Shown here: one piece after another, positions 49,524 to 58,763 of the stretch | Layout of the letters: each line of letters begins with the position of its first letter | Numbering within the stretch: the stretch's first letter is position 1 | Assembly (NCBI GenBank): GCA_041906305.1 | Contig: JAYRJL010000005.1 | Location: forward strand, 124,001-188,000 | DNA from: SHVZ01 sp041906305 | Lineage (GTDB): Bacteria > Pseudomonadota > Alphaproteobacteria > SHVZ01 | Length of the DNA stretch: 64,000 nucleotides | Reading direction: 5' to 3' | Made by a program: the position numbers and the translations under genes | The notes under the pieces: generated by a model | Databases searched by the model: none | What the model was told of the DNA's origin: nothing | What the model saw: the letters and a program-made list of their open reading frames with translations, nothing else

Positions 49524-49534
49524 GAGTAACGCCC

Positions 49535-51130
49535 ATGACGGCTGCCAGCCAGGACACCTCGCTCGGTCTCGCCGCGAATGCGGCCGTCGCCGGCGTCAGG
49601 CCGAATTTCCTCGCCCGCCTCCGCGGCTTTCGCTGGACGATCGGCCGCCGGCTGATCCTGGCGATGCTGATCACCGTCAGCCTCGGCGTCGTCGCCCTCG
49701 CGGCGGCGATGGTCACGGCACAGCTCGATCGCGCGGTCGAGCAGGCGATGCAGGATTCGACGCTTTCTCATCGCCTGATGGCGAACGAGTCGGCGGCCGC
49801 CGTGCACCTGCACGAGTCGACGTTCATGGAGCGCCGGCTCTCGACCTTCATCCAGGCTTTCGAGAATACGCTCGCCAAGCTCGAGGCCTACGACAAGGAC
49901 GGAAAGAAGATCTACACCTACAACGGCACCGGTGGAGAGAGCTTCGATCTCCAGGCCGTGGTGACGCGCGAGAAGTCGCGCATGGACGGCGCCGACACGG
50001 TGACGTCGAGGAGCGGCGCCCTGGTCACGGTCGGGACCCGCGTGGTGCTCGGCGGACAGCCGGTGGGGTACCTGGTGACCGGCTGGTCGCTGGAGGCGCT
50101 GGCCGAGGCGACGCGCGAGGAGACGATCAAGCTCGCGCTCATCGTCGGCGGCTGCGTGCTGCTGGTCGTGTTCCTGACCCAGGCCCTGATGGCGGCCCGC
50201 TACGTCAGCCGCCCGATCCAGCGCATCACCGGCGTCATGAAGCAGCTTGCGGGCGGCAACCTCGAGGTCGAGGTGCCGGCGCTGACCTCGCGCGACGAGA
50301 TCGGCGACATCGCACGCGCAACCCAGGTCTTCCGTGAGAACGCGATCCGCACCCAGGCGCTGCTCGAACAGGTGACGCAGAGCGCGCGCCAGGTCGCCGC
50401 CGCCGCCAGCCAAGCCTCCAGCGCCGTCGGCCAGGTCTCCGACGGCTCGCAGACCCAGCTCGACGCGCTGCGCCAGGCCGCCGCGGCGCTGAGCCAGAGC
50501 GCGCAGGCGATCTCCAGCGTGGCGCAGGGCACCGTCGAGGCGAGCCAGAAGGTGCGCAACGCCGCCGAGCGCGTGACCGAAGGGCGCGAGCAGGTGCAGG
50601 CGATGGTCGAGGGCGTCGGCGAGATCGCCAAGTCGAGCGCGCAGATCGGCAAGATCACCGATGCGATCGGGCGCATCGCCAGCCAGACCAACATGCTGGC
50701 GCTCAATGCCGCGATCGAGGCGGCACGCGCCGGCGAGCACGGCCGCGGCTTCGCGGTCGTCGCCGAGGAGGTGCGCAAGCTCGCCGAGCACACCGGCACG
50801 CTGGCGCAGGAGATCGCCGAGCTGACGCAGAAGGCGGCCAAGCAGGCCGAGACCGGCGTCGACCTCGCCGAGAAGGTCAAGAACAGCATGGCCAACGTCG
50901 CCGACGCCGTGCGTTCGAGCGACAGCCTGATCGGCTCGATCGCGACCGCGATGGAGGAGCAGCAGGTCACCATCGGCGGCATCGACGTCAACGTCCGCGA
51001 GCTCACCCGCATCGGCCAGTCGAACGCGACGGCGGCGGAAGAGATCACCGCGACGATGCTCGAGCTCTCGAAGCTCGCCGAGCGCACGCGGCTCCAGGCC
51101 GACCAGTTCGCGGTGGCGCGATCCGCCTGA
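49535..51130 (+). CDS. Methyl-accepting chemotaxis protein
   Basis: The 531-residue receptor has membrane helices at about 38-62 and 208-230 enclosing a periplasmic sensor of about 145 residues. A HAMP domain (SRPIQRITGVMKQLAGGNLEVEVP) and the signalling domain follow. The hairpin tip GRIASQTNMLALNAAIEAARAGEHGRGFAVVAEEVRKLAE is the site that contacts CheA and CheW. No C-terminal NWETF-type CheR tether is present. It is the likely input of the CheA/CheB/CheR system downstream. Confidence 0.95.
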   Translation: MTAASQDTSLGLAANAAVAGVRPNFLARLRGFRWTIGRRLILAMLITVSLGVVALAAAMVTAQLDRAVEQAMQDSTLSHRLMANESAAAVHLHESTFMERRLSTFIQAFENTLAKLEAYDKDGKKIYTYNGTGGESFDLQAVVTREKSRMDGADTVTSRSGALVTVGTRVVLGGQPVGYLVTGWSLEALAEATREETIKLALIVGGCVLLVVFLTQALMAARYVSRPIQRITGVMKQLAGGNLEVEVPALTSRDEIGDIARATQVFRENAIRTQALLEQVTQSARQVAAAASQASSAVGQVSDGSQTQLDALRQAAAALSQSAQAISSVAQGTVEASQKVRNAAERVTEGREQVQAMVEGVGEIAKSSAQIGKITDAIGRIASQTNMLALNAAIEAARAGEHGRGFAVVAEEVRKLAEHTGTLAQEIAELTQKAAKQAETGVDLAEKVKNSMANVADAVRSSDSLIGSIATAMEEQQVTIGGIDVNVRELTRIGQSNATAAEEITATMLELSKLAERTRLQADQFAVARSA

Positions 51131-51161
51131 TCCGAGGCCGCGGCGTCACGCGGGCATAGTG

Positions 51162-52151
51162 ATGGCGGGCATGGTGGGCACGATCGAGGAAACGCTCCGC
51201 GTGCTGCGGGAGACGATGGAGGACCATCGCCGCAGCCTCGCCGGCGAGCCGGCTCCCGCGCCCGTGGCGCCGGCGCGGTCGCCGCGCCGTTCGTCGCCGC
51301 GCTGGCTCACCGAGGTCGGCGCCGAGCTCGAGCGCGCCGCCGGCGTGCAGATGTCGGAGACGATCGCGGCGAAGCTCGAGCGCCTCTTCGCCGGATCGGA
51401 CGACCTGTCCCTCGACGAGTGGCTGCGGCGCGTCCGCCGTCCCGGGCCGCTGCACGCCGACCTGCAGCTGCTGATCGAGAGCCTGACCACGCACGAGACC
51501 TATTTCTTCCGCGACCTCGCGCAGCTGAAGCACCTGCGCACCGCGGTCCTACCGCGGCTGATCGAGGAGGCGCGGAGCTCGGGCCGCAGGCGCCTGCGGC
51601 TCTGGTCGGCCGGCTGCTCGACCGGCGAGGAAGCCTACTCGCTCGCGGTCCTGGCGCTGCTGGCGCTGCACGATGCCGGCGAAGGCATCCTCGCGAACGG
51701 ACGCGCGCGGCCGATGCCGGGGTGGACGGTCGAGGTGCTCGGCACCGACATCTCCGGACGCGCGCTCGACATCGCGACCGCCGGCGTCTACGGCACCGGT
51801 GCGCTCTCTTCGTTCCGCGAGGCGCCGCCGGAGTTCCTCGCCTATTTTCCCGAGGCCGCGGACGGCAAGTCGCGGCGGGTGCATGACGAGCTGCGCGAGA
51901 TGGTGCGCTTCCAGCGCTTCAACCTGATCGACACGCCGCTGCCGATCGCCGACTGCGATGTCGTCGCCTGCCGCAACGTCCTCATCTACCTGACCGCCGA
52001 CGCGGTGCGCCGCGTCCAGAACGGCCTCTTTCACGCGCTCCGCCCGGGCGGCTGCCTGCTGCTCGGTCCGACGGATTCCCTGGCCGATCAGCTCCGTTTC
52101 GAATCTCACTGGATCGGCAGCGGCATCGTCCACAGCCGGCGGCCGCTATGA
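51162..52151 (+). CDS. cheR: CheR-type chemoreceptor methyltransferase
   Basis: The 329-residue protein has the CheR N-terminal lead (TTHETYFFRDLAQLKHLRTAVLPRLI) and the AdoMet fold with LWSAGCSTGEEAYSLA, LGTDISGRALDIA and VACRNVLIYL. It methylates glutamate residues of the receptor using AdoMet. The extra N-terminal 45 residues are proline-rich. Possible starts are GTG 51159, ATG 51162 and ATG 51171; none has a strong ribosome binding site. The stop overlaps the next gene in ATGA. Confidence 0.93.
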   Translation: MAGMVGTIEETLRVLRETMEDHRRSLAGEPAPAPVAPARSPRRSSPRWLTEVGAELERAAGVQMSETIAAKLERLFAGSDDLSLDEWLRRVRRPGPLHADLQLLIESLTTHETYFFRDLAQLKHLRTAVLPRLIEEARSSGRRRLRLWSAGCSTGEEAYSLAVLALLALHDAGEGILANGRARPMPGWTVEVLGTDISGRALDIATAGVYGTGALSSFREAPPEFLAYFPEAADGKSRRVHDELREMVRFQRFNLIDTPLPIADCDVVACRNVLIYLTADAVRRVQNGLFHALRPGGCLLLGPTDSLADQLRFESHWIGSGIVHSRRPL

Positions 52152-53428
52152 CCGGCGCGGCCTCCGTGATGTTCGAGGTCGAGGGCCGGCTCTGCGCCGT
52201 CGAGGCCAGCCGCGTGCACAGCGTCGGCGAGCTGCCGCCGGTATCCTCGGTGCCTTTCGCCCCGATGGCCGTCGAGGGCCTGGTCGCGGTCGGCGGCACG
52301 ATCATGCCGCTTCTCGATTTCGCCGCATGGCTCGACGGACGTCCCGCGGACCGGACGGCTGAGAAACGCGGCCAGATCCTGGTGCTCGACACCGGCTCCG
52401 GGCGCATCGCCGCGCGGGTCGGGCGCGTGCATGCGCTGGTGCCGGACGGCGGCTTCGGCGAGCACGAGATCACGATGATCGCCGCCGAGGAGATCCGCGT
52501 CGGCGCACCGGCCGACGGCACCGGCGAGCCGGGCGCGGTCGGCGACGCGGAGGAGTCGGGTCCGGCGCCGGAGCCGCGCACCGATCCGTTCGTCATCGTC
52601 GATCTCGCCGGCGAACGCTACGGCATCCCGATCGCTTCCGTCCGCGAGATCGCGCCGTGCGACACGCTCTGGCCGATGCCCCAGGCACCTGAAGCCCTGG
52701 TCGGGTTCACCTATCTGCGCGGCGTTCCGCTGGGCGTGGTGTCGCTCTCGGCCCTGATCGGGCGCGGCGCGGTGAACGCGGGCGTCCTCATCGTGCTGGC
52801 GCGAGACGGCGGCCGGCTCGCGCTCCTTGCCGACCAGGTCATCGCCATCCGCCGTTTCCGCCTGCAGAGCGAGGCGAGCGAGGGTCATGTCGACGACGAC
52901 GGCACCGTGATCGCCCCGCTCGATCTCGATCGCCTGATGCCGGAAGCGATCCGCGGGCGCTTCCGCGGCGACGGCGACCCGTCGGCGCCGTCGGTCGCCG
53001 AGGCGGTGCCGATGCGCCGGCTCGTCACCTTCACCGTGGCGGGCGAGGCCTGCGCCCTGCCGGTCGAAGAGGTGGAGCGCGTCATCGAGTATCGCCAGCA
53101 GATGCGCGTGCCGCCCGGCAGGCACCGGTTCTCCGATGCGATCGAGGTCGGGGGATCGGTGGTGCCGCTGATCGACGTCCGCCCGCAGTTGAACGCGACG
53201 CCGCACGAGCAGATGCCGGGCGCGTGCCTCGTCACGCGGCTCGGCCGCCACGGCTACGCGCTGGCGATCGATCGGCTCGAGCGGCTGATGGCGGTGCCGG
53301 AAAAGTCGATCGAGACCATCTCCGGCGATCGCGGGCCGGTTGTCGGCATCGGCCGCCTTGACGAGCGGCCCGTCTGGATCCTCTCGGCGCGGCGCCTGGT
53401 CGAGGCCGCGGGGGCGGCGACGTCATGA
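52148..53428 (+). CDS. Triple CheW-domain coupling protein
   Basis: The 426-residue protein has three CheW-like units. Unit 1 (about 3-130) shows VEGLVAVGGTIMPLLDFAAWL. Unit 2 (about 145-285) shows AGERYGIPIASVREI and GFTYLRGVPLGVVSLSALI. Unit 3 (about 300-425) shows EVERVIEYRQQMRVPPGRHRFSDAIEVGGSVVPLIDVR. CheW couples receptors to CheA. Three-domain forms are uncommon compared with the usual single unit of about 160 residues. It overlaps cheR and cheB by 4 bases each (ATGA). Confidence 0.9.
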   Translation: MTGAASVMFEVEGRLCAVEASRVHSVGELPPVSSVPFAPMAVEGLVAVGGTIMPLLDFAAWLDGRPADRTAEKRGQILVLDTGSGRIAARVGRVHALVPDGGFGEHEITMIAAEEIRVGAPADGTGEPGAVGDAEESGPAPEPRTDPFVIVDLAGERYGIPIASVREIAPCDTLWPMPQAPEALVGFTYLRGVPLGVVSLSALIGRGAVNAGVLIVLARDGGRLALLADQVIAIRRFRLQSEASEGHVDDDGTVIAPLDLDRLMPEAIRGRFRGDGDPSAPSVAEAVPMRRLVTFTVAGEACALPVEEVERVIEYRQQMRVPPGRHRFSDAIEVGGSVVPLIDVRPQLNATPHEQMPGACLVTRLGRHGYALAIDRLERLMAVPEKSIETISGDRGPVVGIGRLDERPVWILSARRLVEAAGAATS

Positions 53429-54489
53429 GCCTCGCGCCGACCCTTCCGCCGATCCGCGTGCTGGTCGTCGACGACTCCGGCTTCATGCGCATCGCGCTTC
53501 GCAAGATCATCGAGGCCGACGGCGACATCCGCGTGATCGGCGAGGCCAAGAACGGCCGCGAGGCGATCCGGCTCGCGCGCGAGCTGAAGCCCGACGTCGT
53601 GACCATGGATATCGTGATGCCGGAGATGGACGGCATCGAGGCGACCCAGCGCATCGTCAAGGAAGTGACTCCCGCGCCGCGCGTGATCATGGTCAGCGCT
53701 CAGACCCAGGAAGGCGCGGTCGCGACCCTGAAGGCGCTGCGGGCCGGCGCCGCCGACTTCATCTCGAAGTCCACCGCATTTGCCGACACCGATCTCGGCC
53801 AGCTCGACGCCGAGCTCCGCGATCGCCTGCGCCAGTGGCGGACCGCCGCGGCTCCGGTCGCGGCCGGGGAAGCCCAGGTCCAGCCCGAGGTCGCCGTCGA
53901 GGCGTCGTCGGTACCGACCGACCTGATCGTCATCGCCGTCTCGACCGGCGGGCCGCTGGCGCTGCCGGTGCTGCTGGGGTCCATGGGCCCGATCGATCCG
54001 CCGGTGGTGATTGCCCAGCACATGCCGGAGCTCTTCACGCGGAGCCTCGCCGATCATCTCGCGACCGAGCTCGGGCTCGCCGTCCGCGAAGGCGTCATGC
54101 ACGGGCTGCTTGCGCCGGGGACGGTGACCATCCTTCCCGGCGGGCAGGACGGCGTCGTCGCCTATGGCCGCGCCGGCGGCTTCGAGCTGCGGCCGACCTC
54201 AGGCCCCGGGTTCGTGCATCCTTCCGGCGACCTGCTGCTGCAGTCGGCGGCGCTGACGGCGCGGAACCCGGTCGCGGCGATCCTGACCGGCATGGGCAGC
54301 GACGGCGCCGCCGGCGCCGCCGCCTTCCGTCGCCGCGGCTGCCCGGTCCTGGTGCAGACGCCGGAAAGCTGCGCTGTCGCCGGCATGCCGTCGGCCGCGA
54401 TCGCCGCCGGCGTCGCGACCCACGTGCTCGACCTCAAGGCGATGGGCAAGAAGCTCGCGGCGCTCTCGCGCGGCTCGGGCCGGGAGTGA
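53425..54489 (+). CDS. cheB: CheB chemoreceptor methylesterase/glutamate amidase
   Basis: The 354-residue protein has an N-terminal receiver (Asp16-Asp17, phosphoacceptor Asp62, lysine in FISKS) and a C-terminal esterase. The esterase triad is Ser173 (VSTGGP), His199 (QHMPELFTRSL) and Asp293 (TGMGSDGAAG). It removes methyl groups from the receptor when phosphorylated by CheA. The start overlaps the upstream coupling-protein gene and cheA begins 4 bases after its stop. Confidence 0.96.
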   Translation: MSLAPTLPPIRVLVVDDSGFMRIALRKIIEADGDIRVIGEAKNGREAIRLARELKPDVVTMDIVMPEMDGIEATQRIVKEVTPAPRVIMVSAQTQEGAVATLKALRAGAADFISKSTAFADTDLGQLDAELRDRLRQWRTAAAPVAAGEAQVQPEVAVEASSVPTDLIVIAVSTGGPLALPVLLGSMGPIDPPVVIAQHMPELFTRSLADHLATELGLAVREGVMHGLLAPGTVTILPGGQDGVVAYGRAGGFELRPTSGPGFVHPSGDLLLQSAALTARNPVAAILTGMGSDGAAGAAAFRRRGCPVLVQTPESCAVAGMPSAAIAAGVATHVLDLKAMGKKLAALSRGSGRE

Positions 54490-54493
54490 GCCG

Positions 54494-57331
54494 ATGGCCT
54501 CGCTCGACCAGTTCTGGGAGGAGTTTCAGAGCGAGGCCGACGAGCATCTGAGCACGGCCGACCGGCTGATCGACCAGGCCCACGGCAATCCGCTGAGCGC
54601 CGACGAGGTCGCCGAGCTGTTCCGCGGCTTCCATTCGCTGAAGGGCCTCGCGCGCGCGATGGACCTCGAAGGCATGGAAGGGCTCGCCCACCGCGCCGAG
54701 GACCTGCTGGGGCTGGTGCGCGATCACGGCGTCGCGTTCGACGCCGATATGGTTCAGGGGATCGGGCTGGCGGTCGCGCTCCTGGGTCAGATGCTGCCTC
54801 AGGTCACGGCGACGCGCGAGAACGTGGCGGCGCCGCCCGAGCTGCTGGAAGAGCTCGACCGGCTGAAGGCCGAGCGCGGCGGTGCGGTCCAGGCGCCGGG
54901 TCCCGCGGTGGCGACGGATGCCGCGGGCGAAGGCAGCGACATGATCTCGCTTCTGGCCGAGCTGATGCGGGAGTTCCTGCCGCATGTGGCGCAGCTCGGC
55001 GCGCCCGTCGTCGAGAACGAGCCGGCACGCGCGGCCGGCGACGCGGTGACGGCGCTCCGCAACGCCGCCGAGGTCATGGAGATGCCGGAGCTCGGCGAGA
55101 TCCTGGCCGGCCTTTCGGCCTTCGTCGACGGAGCCGGGCCGGAGACGCTGGAGACCCGCATCGACTTTCTCGCGCGCCTCGACCAGCAGGCGACGCTGAT
55201 CAGCGAGGTCAGCGGCATCGACGCAGGCGCCGACGCCTTCGCCAGGGCACTGGCGCCGCTGCTCGCCGAGCCCGTGCGCGACCAGCTCGAGGTCATCTCG
55301 GTCGATACCCTGGCGAGGGAAGCGGGCGCCACGGCGAGGCTTCTGGTCGCCATCGGTCATCGCCGCAGCGCCGGCCTGCTGGCACTCGCAGGCGAAGCGG
55401 CGGGCGCATCCGCGCGCGGCGAGGTCTCGGCGTCGACCGCGCTCGGCTATGCGATCGATGCGGCGATGGCGACGGTCGTCAATCTGTGGGCGGATCCGCT
55501 GACGCTGCCGGACGACCTCGACGACACCGTCGCGACCGCGCACGAGACCGAGATCCGCGCGGCGCTTCACGGTGCGCCCGAAGAGGAGGCGCCCGCCGCC
55601 GACAGCGATCGGCACGTCGCCGAGATCCCGGTGCCCGAAGCGTTCTTCGCCGTGCTCTCGACGGAAAATCGCCAGGATCTCGAGCGCGCGGTCGCCGCCG
55701 GCCAGACGATCTACCAGCTGATGACCGACGTCGAAGCCTATGAAGGCGCCGGCGATGCGGGTCCGCTCGATCATCTTTCCGAATTCTGCCAGATCGTCAC
55801 GAGCCGCACGGTGCCCCAGGGCGAACGAACCTGGTTCGAGTTCCTGATCGTCTCGCCGCTCTCGCCGGACGAGATGAGCCAGCGCGTGCGGTCGCTCGAT
55901 CCGGGTCAGCGCTGGCTCAAATCGGCGCATGCGGCAGGACGGACCGCTCCGCCCGCGCCCGCCGAGGCTCCGCCCGCGGCGACGCCGGAGGCGCAGCGTC
56001 CTGCTTCCAAGCCCGCGGCCGACGCGGGATCGTCGAGCGACGCGATGCTGCGCGTGCGCGGCGCCACCATCGACGCGCTGATGTCGGCCGTCGGCCAGGC
56101 CCGTGTCGAGGCGGCCGCTCTGTCGCAGATGCTGCTCGAGGATCGCCGCAAGCTCGATGCGATGAGCGGTCTTTCGCGCCTGCGCGAGAAGCTGCCGCCG
56201 CTGCTCGCGGTCGAGCTCGGCCGCTTTGTCGAAGGGCTCAAGGAGCGCGAGGCCGAGATGGCCGCTGCCGACGCCCGGCTGGCGACGGCGTTGAGCCAGC
56301 TTCATGCCGACGCGCTCGATCTCCGCGTCGTGCCGGTCGAGACGGTGCTCGCGCACCTGCCGCGCGTGACGCGCGAGCTGGCGCAGCGCCAGGGCAAGGC
56401 GATCCGCATCCGGCTCAAGGGCCGCGACGTGCGTATCGACAAGAGCGTGATGCAGCAGCTCCTCGATCCGCTCATGCACATGATGCGGAACGCGGTCGAC
56501 CACGGCATCGAGACGCCGGCCCAGCGCGCCGCCGCCGGCAAGAGCCAGACGGCGACGATCACGCTCCGGGCGCGCCAGCGCGCCAGCGAGTTCCGTCTCG
56601 AGGTGTCCGACGACGGCCGCGGCCTAGATGCCGAGGCTATCCGTCTCAAGGCGGTCTCGCGCGGGCTCGTCGACGAGGCCGAGAGCCGCAGCATGGTACC
56701 CGACCGCATCTACCGGTTCATCTTCGCGCCCGGCTTCTCCACGGCGGCGGCGGTCACCGAGACGTCTGGCCGCGGCGTCGGCATGGACGTCGTCATGCAC
56801 GCCGTCACCCGGCTCGGCGGCCGCGTCGACATCCGCACCGAGATCGGCGTCGGGACCAGCTTCATCCTGAGGCTGCCCCTTTCCGCGGCGGTGCTCCCCG
56901 CCCTCCTGGTCGAGATCTCCGGCCAGACCTTCGCGATCCCCGAGCGCAACATCGTCGCCGTGGAGGAGATCGACGGCGGTCGTCTGCGGCACGCGGGCGG
57001 CCGTCGCGTGCTCCTGCGCGGCAACATCGCGCTGCCGCTGCATGGCCTCGCCGGTCTTCTCGGAATGGATCAGGGCGTGCGCGGCGGCGGCCATGCGGTC
57101 GTCGTCGCCAGCGGCGAAGCCTCGATCGCGGTCGAGGTCGATCGCCTGCTTCGCCGGCAGGAGCTCCTGCTGCGCGACCTGCATCCGGCGCTGGCGGCGC
57201 TGCCGGGCGTCGGCGGCGCGGCCCTGCTCGGCGACGGCAGCCCGATCCTGGTGCTCGACGCGGATGCGCTGATCGACCTGGCGCGGTCCGGCGGGCGCCG
57301 GCGCGAGGCCCGCGCGGAAGCTGCTTCGTGA
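54494..57331 (+). CDS. cheA: CheA-type histidine kinase
   Basis: The 945-residue kinase has an HPt domain with phosphoacceptor His47 (FHSLKG). A long region of about 130-520 follows, with helical stretches resembling degenerate HPt units that lack the histidine. The catalytic core has MMRNAVDHGIETPAQR, SDDGRGLDAEAI and TETSGRGVGMDVV. A CheW-like regulatory domain closes the protein (LLVEISGQTFAIPERNIVAVEEID). There is no receiver. GGGAGTGAGCC precedes the ATG. The CheW-like gene starts within its stop codon. Confidence 0.95.
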   Translation: MASLDQFWEEFQSEADEHLSTADRLIDQAHGNPLSADEVAELFRGFHSLKGLARAMDLEGMEGLAHRAEDLLGLVRDHGVAFDADMVQGIGLAVALLGQMLPQVTATRENVAAPPELLEELDRLKAERGGAVQAPGPAVATDAAGEGSDMISLLAELMREFLPHVAQLGAPVVENEPARAAGDAVTALRNAAEVMEMPELGEILAGLSAFVDGAGPETLETRIDFLARLDQQATLISEVSGIDAGADAFARALAPLLAEPVRDQLEVISVDTLAREAGATARLLVAIGHRRSAGLLALAGEAAGASARGEVSASTALGYAIDAAMATVVNLWADPLTLPDDLDDTVATAHETEIRAALHGAPEEEAPAADSDRHVAEIPVPEAFFAVLSTENRQDLERAVAAGQTIYQLMTDVEAYEGAGDAGPLDHLSEFCQIVTSRTVPQGERTWFEFLIVSPLSPDEMSQRVRSLDPGQRWLKSAHAAGRTAPPAPAEAPPAATPEAQRPASKPAADAGSSSDAMLRVRGATIDALMSAVGQARVEAAALSQMLLEDRRKLDAMSGLSRLREKLPPLLAVELGRFVEGLKEREAEMAAADARLATALSQLHADALDLRVVPVETVLAHLPRVTRELAQRQGKAIRIRLKGRDVRIDKSVMQQLLDPLMHMMRNAVDHGIETPAQRAAAGKSQTATITLRARQRASEFRLEVSDDGRGLDAEAIRLKAVSRGLVDEAESRSMVPDRIYRFIFAPGFSTAAAVTETSGRGVGMDVVMHAVTRLGGRVDIRTEIGVGTSFILRLPLSAAVLPALLVEISGQTFAIPERNIVAVEEIDGGRLRHAGGRRVLLRGNIALPLHGLAGLLGMDQGVRGGGHAVVVASGEASIAVEVDRLLRRQELLLRDLHPALAALPGVGGAALLGDGSPILVLDADALIDLARSGGRRREARAEAAS

Positions 57332-57762
57332 GCATGCACCTGCGGGGACGGGTCGGGGCCTACCAGGTCCTGGTTCCCGCGGGCTCGGTGCTCGACGTCT
57401 GGAACAATGCCGGGACTTCGGACGAAGCGCCGACCTGGCGCGGTCGTGTCGTTCCGTACGTCGACGGCCGCGCGCTGCTGGGCGAATCGGCGGACAGGCG
57501 TGCCGCGGCGCTTCTCGCCTATGGCGGAGCCGCCGACGACCCGAAGCTCGTTATCCTCGGCCTCGACGAGGTGCTGGGATCGGTCGAAGTCTCGACGGGG
57601 ATGCTTCAGCCGTTTCCGCCAAGCCTCGCGGACGCGCATCGCCTGTTCGACGGCATCGTGACGCTTCCAGGGGCGGCGACGAACCTGCTTCGGCTGCGCG
57701 GAGGTCTCGACCTCGCCGCGCGTGCCGAGATCAGGGTTGATCAGCCACCGACATCTGCTTGA
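57328..57762 (+). CDS. Small CheW-like protein
   Basis: The 144-residue protein shows weak CheW-like features: a short strand run at the start (GRVGAYQVLVPAGSVLDVWN), an RVVPYVDGRALLGE segment at the position of the core loop, and LVILGLDEVLGSVEVS. It is probably a diverged coupling protein or a CheA-associated adaptor. The GTG start overlaps the cheA stop in GTGA; an ATG two codons later is possible. It converges on the CheY gene with a 32-base overlap. Confidence 0.65.
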   Translation: MSMHLRGRVGAYQVLVPAGSVLDVWNNAGTSDEAPTWRGRVVPYVDGRALLGESADRRAAALLAYGGAADDPKLVILGLDEVLGSVEVSTGMLQPFPPSLADAHRLFDGIVTLPGAATNLLRLRGGLDLAARAEIRVDQPPTSA

Positions 57763-58204
57763 TGCGCATCGCGAGCTGCTGGAAGTCGGGCGGCGGCAGC
57801 CCGGCGGCGGCATGGATGACCTCGAGCAGCTGACGCCCGCGCTTCGGCTTCAAATCCATGCTGATCGCGCCCGACGGCTTCGGGATCACCTCGAAGGCGC
57901 CGAGCATGCGGGCCTTCTGCGCGGCTTCCGATCCCACCTGCGCGACCGACGACAGGATGATGACCTTCGCCTTGCTGAACAGCTTGAGGCGCTTCATCGC
58001 CTCGAGCCCGTCCATCTTCGGCATCTCGATATCGAGGATGATGATGTCCGGCTTGGCGGTCATCGCCATGGCGACGGCGGTGACGCCGTCGGCCGCTTCG
58101 CCGATGACGTTGAAGGCTTCGTCGACGGCGAGGATCTGCTTGACCAAGGTCCGCATGAACGACGAATCGTCGACGACGAGAACTGTCTTGCGTCCGTCGG
58201 ACAT
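57731..58204 (-). CDS. CheY-like response regulator
   Basis: The 157-residue protein has a receiver with Asp12-Asp13, phosphoacceptor Asp58 (IIILDIEMPKMDG), the switch serine (LSSVAQ) and Lys109 (VIPKP). A 35-residue C-terminal tail (GRQLLEVIHAAAGLPPPDF to QMSVADQP) has no domain similarity and may mediate contact. It is opposite to the CheA operon and its likely output. ATG 58204 was chosen over GTG 58213 as GGTGGGG lies 3 bases upstream. Confidence 0.9.
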   Translation of the reverse strand: MSDGRKTVLVVDDSSFMRTLVKQILAVDEAFNVIGEAADGVTAVAMAMTAKPDIIILDIEMPKMDGLEAMKRLKLFSKAKVIILSSVAQVGSEAAQKARMLGAFEVIPKPSGAISMDLKPKRGRQLLEVIHAAAGLPPPDFQQLAMRIKQMSVADQP

Positions 58205-58228
58205 CTTCCCCACCGGAATGGGCCGTAC

Positions 58229-58265
58229 CCTTACCGATCATCCGCCGACCCTGATTTAAGTCAAG
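58229..58265 (-). promoter_or_regulatory. Putative promoter of the CheY gene, with FNR-like half-match
   Basis: On the minus strand, CTTGAC (58265-58260) is a good alphaproteobacterial -35, with a weak ATGATC-type -10 17 bases downstream. The same bases form TTGACTTAAATCAG, an imperfect FNR box with two mismatches. The ATG of the CheY gene lies 25 bases downstream of the -10. Only the -35 is convincing. Confidence 0.3.
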
Positions 58266-58278
58266 CGGAGAGGCACCC

Positions 58279-58683
58279 TCAGCGGTCCGCCGAAGCCTCG
58301 ATCTCCTCGATTTCCTCGTCGGAGAGGCCGAGGTGGTGGCCGATCTCGTGAATCAGCACGTGCTCGACCAGCGTATCGAGCGCGACGTCTCCCCGCTCGG
58401 CCCATTCGTCGAGGATCGGGCGGCGGTAGAGATGAACCCTGGATTGCGCAGTATCGCCGGAGACACGCTCTGTCAGGTCGATCCCGTCGTAGAGGCCCGT
58501 CAGCTCGAACGGGTCCTCGATCCCCATCGACTTGAGGACCTCCTCGTCGGCGAAGTCCTGCACGTGGAAGAGGACGTCGCCGGCCATCTGCCGGAATGGC
58601 GCCGGCAGGCGCCGGTAGGCCGTCTCGGCGATCTGGGCGAGCTCGTCGAGGCTGGGCGCGGGGCGTCCGGTCCAGTCTTTCAT
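58279..58683 (-). CDS. Minimal zincin metallopeptidase (DUF1025-like)
   Basis: The 134-residue protein carries HExxH at His112 to His116 (LIHEIGHHLGLSDEEIEEIE), with a glutamate further on as third ligand, as in the small zincin family DUF1025. The N-terminal part has a DLTERVSGDTAQSRVHLYRRPILDEW segment typical of the family. The function is unknown; members are widespread in alphaproteobacteria. The ATG at 58683 is at the start of homology; a longer in-frame extension is unlikely. It lies upstream of the CheY gene on the same strand. Confidence 0.85.
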   Translation of the reverse strand: MKDWTGRPAPSLDELAQIAETAYRRLPAPFRQMAGDVLFHVQDFADEEVLKSMGIEDPFELTGLYDGIDLTERVSGDTAQSRVHLYRRPILDEWAERGDVALDTLVEHVLIHEIGHHLGLSDEEIEEIEASADR

Positions 58684-58763
58684 CGGCGGAGGGCAACCAG
58701 GGCGGTCATGGCGTGTTGCGATACCGGGCGGTAACGTCGGATGCAAGCATCCGGGGAGAGGTC

